Assembly: GCA_025360665.1 (NCBI GenBank)
Contig: JANYBU010000207.1
Location: forward strand, 1 to 10,448
Direction of reading: 5' to 3'
DNA length: 10,448 bases
Origin: Nitrospira sp.
GTDB lineage: Bacteria; Nitrospirota; Nitrospiria; Nitrospirales; Nitrospiraceae
Shown: in pieces, positions 7,076-10,448 of the stretch
Layout: every line of letters begins with the position of its first letter
Position numbering within the stretch: position 1 is the first letter of the stretch
Program-made: the position numbers and the translations under genes
The notes under the pieces: generated by a model
What the model was told of the DNA's origin: nothing
The model's database searches: none
Seen by the model: the letters and a program-made list of their open reading frames with translations, nothing else

Positions 7076-7895
7076 ACATGCGTCTTTCGATGAGGAGGCA
7101 CCCCATCCTGCCCGGCGAGGCTAGCACGCAGAGCTGCCAAACGTTGAATATTCTCTTCGAGTTTCGGCAACTGGTACTTGCGATCCATACGCACCACCAG
7201 TTCAAGGAGATCTGCCGCCTCACGCAACTTGCCGGTCTCTTCATAACATTGCGCCAACAGATACCGAGCACCGCCTGTCCGCAACTCGTCGCGCGATCGC
7301 TCGGCAATGGACTGGCTGGTCTGGCAGCAGGCAATGGCATCGTCATAGCGTTGCTGCATCAAGAACGTTCGACCGATCATGCGCCAGGCATCGGCCACAC
7401 CGCCCTGATTCCCCAAGCGCCGCATCAGGACCAGCGACTGCTCATAGTATCCAATCGCCTGCTCGAACTCTTTCGTCTCGCGTGCGACCAAGCCAAGATC
7501 CGAAAACAGCACTGCCTTGCCTGCCTCATCGTAGGTCTTACTCATGAGATCCAACGCTTCGAGATAGTAGGCCTTGGCACGATCCCACTCGCCCGCATCG
7601 GCCCTCAGATTCCCCAAGTTACCCAGCGTCGTCCCGATTCCCTTCTCATCCCCGAGAATCTTCTGGAGTTCCAGCACCTCTTGGTAGTAGGCCTGGGCCG
7701 ATTCCCGACGCCCACTACCGCACAAATGTTCCCGAGATTTCCCAGCGTGGATGCTAACGCCCGTTGGTCCCCGGTCAACCGGTCACATTCCAACGCCTTC
7801 GCATAGCAGGTATAGGCATCGGTATAGAGCCCGCGCGAAAAATGCTCGTTTCCCTGGCGATTGAGTTCTTCGGAAAATCCGTTCCGTAGCGTCAT
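7072..7895 (-). pseudogene. TPR-repeat protein interrupted by a one-base frameshift
   Basis: Two overlapping frames encode one TPR protein. From ATG 7895 come 62 residues ending ...STLGNLGNICAVVG. The next frame continues from about 7710 with RRESAQAYYQEVLELQ... to the stop at 7072, giving about 274 residues in all. The repeats are of the LGNLGN / A.AYY.EAL type, about 36-40 residues each, with roughly five to six units. At the junction, AVVG-RRESAQAYYQ aligns without gap to the next repeat's ADAG-EWDRAKAYYL, so exactly one base is missing near 7710-7712 in a GGGC run. No slippery heptamer is present, so programmed shifting is unlikely. It may be a real mutation or a sequence error. The start overlaps the upstream MBL gene stop (ATGA) and the end overlaps the next ATG. 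Likely role: protein-protein scaffold. Confidence 0.82.
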
Positions 7896-8494
7896 GATGC
7901 GGGCTGGAGCAACTGTTCAACCGCCTGCTTGGCACCGGTGAGAATCGAGGTCCCGTCGCCGACCAACAGACTATCGAAGTTGTACTTGAGGAGACGACGC
8001 AATCCCTCTTGGGCCTTCGCCACGTCGGCATATTTGTCAGCGGGGAGCATACTGACGGAACCAGCAGGCTTGCCGATCAAGGCATCGCCGACAATCAGCA
8101 CACCCTTCCCCTGCTGAATGAACAGGGCCGACTCGCCGGGAGACTTCTGGTCTTTCAGCTGGATCACCCAGATCCCGCCTGTAAGCAACTCCCCGTCTTT
8201 AAATGTTTTGGTCGGCATGAGATCCATCTGCCCTGCATCCGCCTCCGGTACTTGCAACTGGCAGCGAAACTCGCCTTGGTACTTCGCCGCTTCGCGGGCA
8301 TGGTCTCGATTCGTCACGATGATGTAATCGACGGGGCCGTTGCGGAGGATCACCGAACTCGCCTCACCTGTCATCGGCGGAGGGTCGATGAGAATCTTGT
8401 GTTCCCCGACCGTCAGGAAAAGCCCGTTGAAATCGAGCTGCTTCTCTTCGGAGAACCAGGACCATTGCCAGATGCCGGGAAGGAGGTTTTTCAT
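7892..8494 (-). CDS. Metallo-beta-lactamase-fold protein with degenerate metal site
   Basis: The 200-residue protein follows the MBL strand order: GLFLTVGEHKILIDPPP (24-40), DYIIVTNRDHAREA (56-69), ESALFIQQGKGVLIVGDALIG (121-141) and LLVGDG (176-181). The usual HxHxDH metal motif is replaced by NRDHAR (62-67), and the late GHG-type His is replaced by VGDG. Only the Asp of the GD motif (D137) is clearly kept. Some MBL-fold families with NRDH in this place are known to me, but I cannot assign this one; it may be inactive or bind metal differently. There is no signal peptide. The ATG at 8494 lacks a clear Shine-Dalgarno and follows a short AT-rich repeat. The TGA at 7892-7894 overlaps the TPR start. 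Confidence 0.82.
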   Translation of the reverse strand: MKNLLPGIWQWSWFSEEKQLDFNGLFLTVGEHKILIDPPPMTGEASSVILRNGPVDYIIVTNRDHAREAAKYQGEFRCQLQVPEADAGQMDLMPTKTFKDGELLTGGIWVIQLKDQKSPGESALFIQQGKGVLIVGDALIGKPAGSVSMLPADKYADVAKAQEGLRRLLKYNFDSLLVGDGTSILTGAKQAVEQLLQPAS

Positions 8495-8541
8495 AACAAG
8501 AGCCGATGGCTTATAGCTGATAGCTTATGGCACAGACAGAT

Positions 8542-8781
8542 TCATAAGGCGGCGACGGCATCCTTCACGACTTTCATGACTTTCGTCAGGATGCTGGCCT
8601 CGTTGGGCAAATCGATGATGTCGTCTTCTGAGATCGTAATAAATTTTCGATTCGGCCCCTTCGTCAGGGAAATCAGAAATATACTATTAGAAGGCGTGAC
8701 GGGAATGACGACCTGCACCGCGGCATCAGTCCCCTTCACCACCTCCAAAAACTTCTGTTTCCCCTCTTCCATCTCATCCAT
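8542..8781 (-). CDS. Hypothetical 79-aa protein, first gene of the operon
   Basis: This is a small soluble protein of unknown family. It begins MDEMEEGKQKFLEVVKG, then a beta-rich middle (AAVQVVIPVTPSNSIFLISL), then NRKFITISEDDIIDLPNE and a C-terminal helix. The frame is open further upstream to 8892, but that part is Arg-rich and unlike the rest. The ATG at 8781, with GAGAGGAA about 9 nt upstream, is the better start. It ends 47 nt before the MBL-fold gene and is probably the first gene of the same transcript, though it is not overlap-coupled. Confidence 0.7.
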   Translation of the reverse strand: MDEMEEGKQKFLEVVKGTDAAVQVVIPVTPSNSIFLISLTKGPNRKFITISEDDIIDLPNEASILTKVMKVVKDAVAAL

Positions 8782-8927
8782 CGTCTGCGTTCCTCTCCCT
8801 CGGCGGAAGTCGGTTGGTTTCCAAGCGAGGAGGCGAGGTCTCTCCGAATGCGCACATCGACCGACCCTCATCCTTCTAGATGATCCCTCCAAGCTCGCTC
8901 GTTATCTCTTCAGGGGTGGGGGCTGAT

Positions 8928-8995
8928 TGATCTCCCACTGCGCGCGTCCAACGAGGGCCTTCGGAGGCCGCGCGTTGCGCGAGCACAGGAGATCA
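8928..8995. repeat. Long hairpin downstream of the TlpA-like gene
   Basis: TGATCTCC (8928-8935) and its exact inverse GGAGATCA (8988-8995) enclose further pairing. CAACG faces CGTTG, and the centre is a perfect GGCCT-TCGG-AGGCC stem-loop (8956-8969). On the minus strand it follows the stop of the TlpA-like gene by about 20 nt and precedes the operon that starts at 8781, so it could end transcription of the former or be a dispersed palindromic repeat. No T-run is evident. The rest of 8782-9014 shows only the leader of the 79-aa gene. Confidence 0.6.
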
Positions 8996-9014
8996 TCAGG
9001 CTCCACCCCGCTTC

Positions 9015-9548
9015 TTACATCCTATTGCTTCCACCAGCCAATAACTTGTCGACTTCCGCCACAATCGCCTCTTCACCAGCCAAATCCATATTGCCGACAC
9101 GCTGCCACCGGATCACGCCCTGCTGATCGATCACATACACGTTGGGAATGAACTTCCCTCCGCCGTACAATCTGTCCGTCACCTTGTTCGGATCGAGCAA
9201 ATAGAGATACGTGACTTTCACGGGAAAGGCGGACAAGAACTCGCCGACCTCTTTCTTCGAGTTGCCGGAAGAATTGACGCCGAGCACGGCCACATCTTTT
9301 CCCTTCGTCATCTCGGAAACTTTTTGGAGCGCCGAACCCTGCATCATGCAGGGATCGCAGATATGAAACAGTCCGAGCACTACAACCTTCCCCTTATAGG
9401 TATCCAACCCCACTGTCTCACCGGTGATGGCCGTCAACGCAAACGAGGGCGCCTTCTCGCCGACCTTAAACAACCCTGCGGCAAGAACTAGATGGGCCGC
9501 AAGGACAGGGATCAGCAGCGCGAAAAGTACGATCCATACTTTTTTCAT
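9015..9548 (-). CDS. Membrane-anchored TlpA/peroxiredoxin-like thioredoxin-fold protein
   Basis: The 177-residue protein has an N-terminal signal anchor (about 4-24) and a thioredoxin-fold domain beginning GEKAPSFALTAITGETV. The active site is C64-D-P-C67 in FHICDPCMM, with the family's cis-proline at P135 (FIPNVYVID). It is expected to act in the periplasm as a thiol-disulfide reductase, for example in cytochrome c maturation or general thiol repair, though the partner is not shown. CDPC is unusual; TlpA/ResA proteins mostly have WCxPC. The ATG at 9548 has a textbook AGGAGG 5 nt upstream, so the 37-residue extension to 9659 is rejected. The gene is monocistronic as far as can be seen. Confidence 0.9.
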   Translation of the reverse strand: MKKVWIVLFALLIPVLAAHLVLAAGLFKVGEKAPSFALTAITGETVGLDTYKGKVVVLGLFHICDPCMMQGSALQKVSEMTKGKDVAVLGVNSSGNSKKEVGEFLSAFPVKVTYLYLLDPNKVTDRLYGGGKFIPNVYVIDQQGVIRWQRVGNMDLAGEEAIVAEVDKLLAGGSNRM

Positions 9549-9822
9549 AACGCCCTCCTTCGACAAGACAAGAGCTAGTGGTGTATCGCGTATTGCGGCT
9601 ACCAGAAAGGTTGGATTCTCATGCAGTGCTTGTCGCTCGGGCCACACGCGATCAGTCATACACTCTTTGCACCGCTCTGAGCGCTATCCTACCATGCAGA
9701 ATTTTTCAGGGGCAATGGCACAGGGAAGAGCCGAGGCGACAGAGGAGAAACGAGGGCTCGCGACGGAGAAGAATCGTCAACCAACGGATTCACGTGACCA
9801 GGTCGACTGAACCTGAGCCCGC
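9549..9822. other. Intergenic leader region of the TlpA-like gene
   Basis: No credible gene is present. The part next to 9548 holds the AGGAGG ribosome-binding site. A small GCGCTC-AGAGCG-type inverted repeat lies near 9677-9690, and 9715-9780 is purine-rich (GAGCCGAGGCGACAGAGGAGAAACG), distantly resembling the GC-rich repeat family. No confident promoter could be chosen. Confidence 0.4.
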
Positions 9823-9985
9823 ATTATTCATGACGGCTCGTCGCGATATGGCGGAGGGGCGCGCGACAAGCGGGAGGAGCGAGACTCGCGTGACGTGTGA
9901 GCCTCGTCCCTGCCTGTCGCGCTTTTCCCGCCCGTCTCGCTTGAGTCAGGCATCGGCGATTGCAGCAGAAGTGTTCATGAATAAT
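9823..9985. repeat. Palindromic element with ATTATTCATGA ends, ~163 bp
   Basis: ATTATTCATGA at 9823-9833 is exactly inverted at 9975-9985. Inside, GCGCGCGACAAGCGGGAGGAGCGAGA (left arm, about 9859-9884) pairs imperfectly with the inverse of the pyrimidine-rich right arm (about 9914-9941, ...CCCGCCCGTCTCGC). The middle is GTGACGTGTGAGCCTCGTC. The arm sequence is akin to the repeats at 4482-4522 and 5107-5149, but the termini differ. No protein is encoded. It lies between the TlpA-like gene and the truncated MBL gene. Confidence 0.65.
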
Positions 9986-10036
9986 ATGGATTGAGACGAA
10001 CCAGCAAGGCGCCAGGGAGGACGCGGACCTGATCCA

Positions 10037-10309
10037 TCAGCTCCGTTCCAACAACGGAGTAATCAGTTTGGGCAAATCCAGAACGTCGTGCCCAAAATGG
10101 AGACGATAACAATCCACCTGCTGCACCAATCGAGACAAGGCTTGAAACTCCCGTCGCGCAATGTCCCTATCGTACACGAATGTGGCTTGCGGCATCATTG
10201 CTTCGAGCGCTCGGCTCTTGGACAGCGGTTCGAGGCAACTGTATGGCACATCCGCCACGTGCGGAAAGAGTATCATGGTCGGCACACAGGATCCGCCAAT
10301 AGATTCCGC
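10037..10309 (-). pseudogene. C-terminal fragment of an AHL-lactonase-like metallo-beta-lactamase protein
   Basis: About 90 residues remain, ending at TGA 10037-10039. The frame reads ILFPHVADVPYS..., then YDRDIARREFQALSRLVQQVDCYRLHFGHDV. In family terms this matches the last third of AiiA-type quorum-quenching lactonases: a DA/AD bridging-metal Asp followed by a linker, an S/F.R helix and a terminal GHD metal His. The upstream metal residues (HxHxDH, third His) are missing. A GTG at 10285 could start an 82-residue product, but it would lack the catalytic site. Reading upstream, the frame enters the IS30 left end and hits a stop near 10354. I infer that insertion of the IS30 element removed or separated the 5' part. 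Confidence 0.6.
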
Positions 10310-10448
10310 TTGAGTTCTAACTCCAAGTGCAACACGACAGGCCCTGATGGGCTAAGGTGTTGCCATGTCAAAGAAATCCTATCGACACATGAGTGCGGAA
10401 GACCGTGAGACCTTGAGCCTGGGCCTGGCCCATGGCCATTCGCTGCGG
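10310..10448 (+). mobile_element. IS30-family insertion sequence, left end (partial)
   Basis: The element is identified by the IS30-like transposase start at 10365. Upstream, TTGAGTTCTAACTCCAAGTGCAACACG (from about 10310) has the look of IS30-family terminal repeats that contain TGTTGCACTT on the inverse strand. The exact tip is not fixed because the right end and any target duplication are outside the window. Confidence 0.6.
10365..10448 (+). CDS. IS30-family transposase, N-terminus (runs off window)
   Basis: Only 28 codons are visible: MSKKSYRHMSAEDRETLSLG, then LAHGHSLR. The pattern Y.h(L/M)s.E(E/D)R..l..gl..G.SLR is the N-terminal helix-turn-helix start of IS30 transposases, which bind the terminal repeats before DDE-type cut-and-paste or circle formation. 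AAGGTG lies about 6 nt before the ATG. The catalytic domain is beyond the window edge. Confidence 0.78.
   Translation, partial: MSKKSYRHMSAEDRETLSLGLAHGHSLR

Noticed and set aside
7700..7720. Programmed ribosomal frameshift in the TPR gene
   Set aside because: No slippery X-XXY-YYZ heptamer or downstream structure at the junction; a simple missing base explains it better.
7078..7806. 242-codon open frame on the plus strand
   Set aside because: Antisense to the TPR gene, with Leu/Arg/Gln-rich composition expected from reversed TPR coding.
8009..8926. 305-codon open frame on the plus strand
   Set aside because: It spans two real minus-strand genes antisense and shows no domain; likely chance in GC-rich DNA.
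4482..9941. CRISPR array suggested by recurring GC-rich strings
   Set aside because: The copies are kilobases apart, unevenly spaced and lack spacer-repeat periodicity.
9578..9994. Open frames on the plus strand in the 9.4-10.0 kb gap
   Set aside because: They run through the palindromic repeat and give Arg/Ser-rich low-complexity sequence with no RBS.

Overview
The window looks like a chromosomal stretch of a moderately GC-rich environmental bacterium. Intergenic regions carry GC-rich palindromic repeats, and genes have mostly RBS-led ATG/GTG starts. The gene mix (RecG, a TPR plus peptidase MA-like protein, a TlpA-like thioredoxin, a DCC-family protein, a CrtF/ASMT-like methyltransferase) and the repeat style remind me of Nitrospira (Nitrospirota). 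That assignment is recognition, not proof.

Layout, left to right. (1) 1-1665, minus strand: the N-terminal two thirds of RecG, cut by the window edge. (2) 1666-1974: a divergent intergenic region holding a 122-bp imperfect palindrome, a perfect 8-2-8 operator-like palindrome and a plausible sigma70 promoter. (3) 1975-3405, plus strand: a membrane-anchored TPR protein with a gluzincin (HEFVH...E) peptidase domain. (4) 3457-4380, minus: a membrane-anchored protein with four internal copies of a ~25-residue beta-type motif. (5) 4381-4599: a GC-rich dispersed repeat and a strong hairpin. (6) 4600-5043, minus: a DCC-family (DUF393) thiol-disulfide oxidoreductase-like protein. (7) 5044-5287: a composite inverted-repeat element whose termini match the one at 1696-1817. 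(8) 5288-5704, plus: a four-TM membrane protein that overlaps, tail to tail, the end of the next operon.

(9) 8781-5565, minus: a compact five-gene run. It encodes a 79-aa unknown protein, a metallo-beta-lactamase-fold protein with a degenerate metal site, a TPR protein broken by a one-base frameshift, a 145-aa unknown protein, and a SAM-dependent O-methyltransferase-like enzyme. The last four genes are joined by three successive 4-base stop/start overlaps (ATGA, ATGA, GTGA), so they are very likely translated as a coupled set. This is the most likely uncharacterised functional unit here.

(10) 8782-9014: a long hairpin. (11) 9015-9548, minus: a membrane-anchored TlpA/peroxiredoxin-like protein with a CDPC active site and a textbook Shine-Dalgarno. 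(12) 9549-10036: no gene, but a ~163-bp palindromic element with ATTATTCATGA ends. (13) 10037-~10309, minus: the C-terminal fragment of an AiiA-like (AHL lactonase-type) metallo-beta-lactamase protein. Its 5' part has been replaced by the left end of an IS30-family element, whose transposase starts at 10365 and runs off the window.
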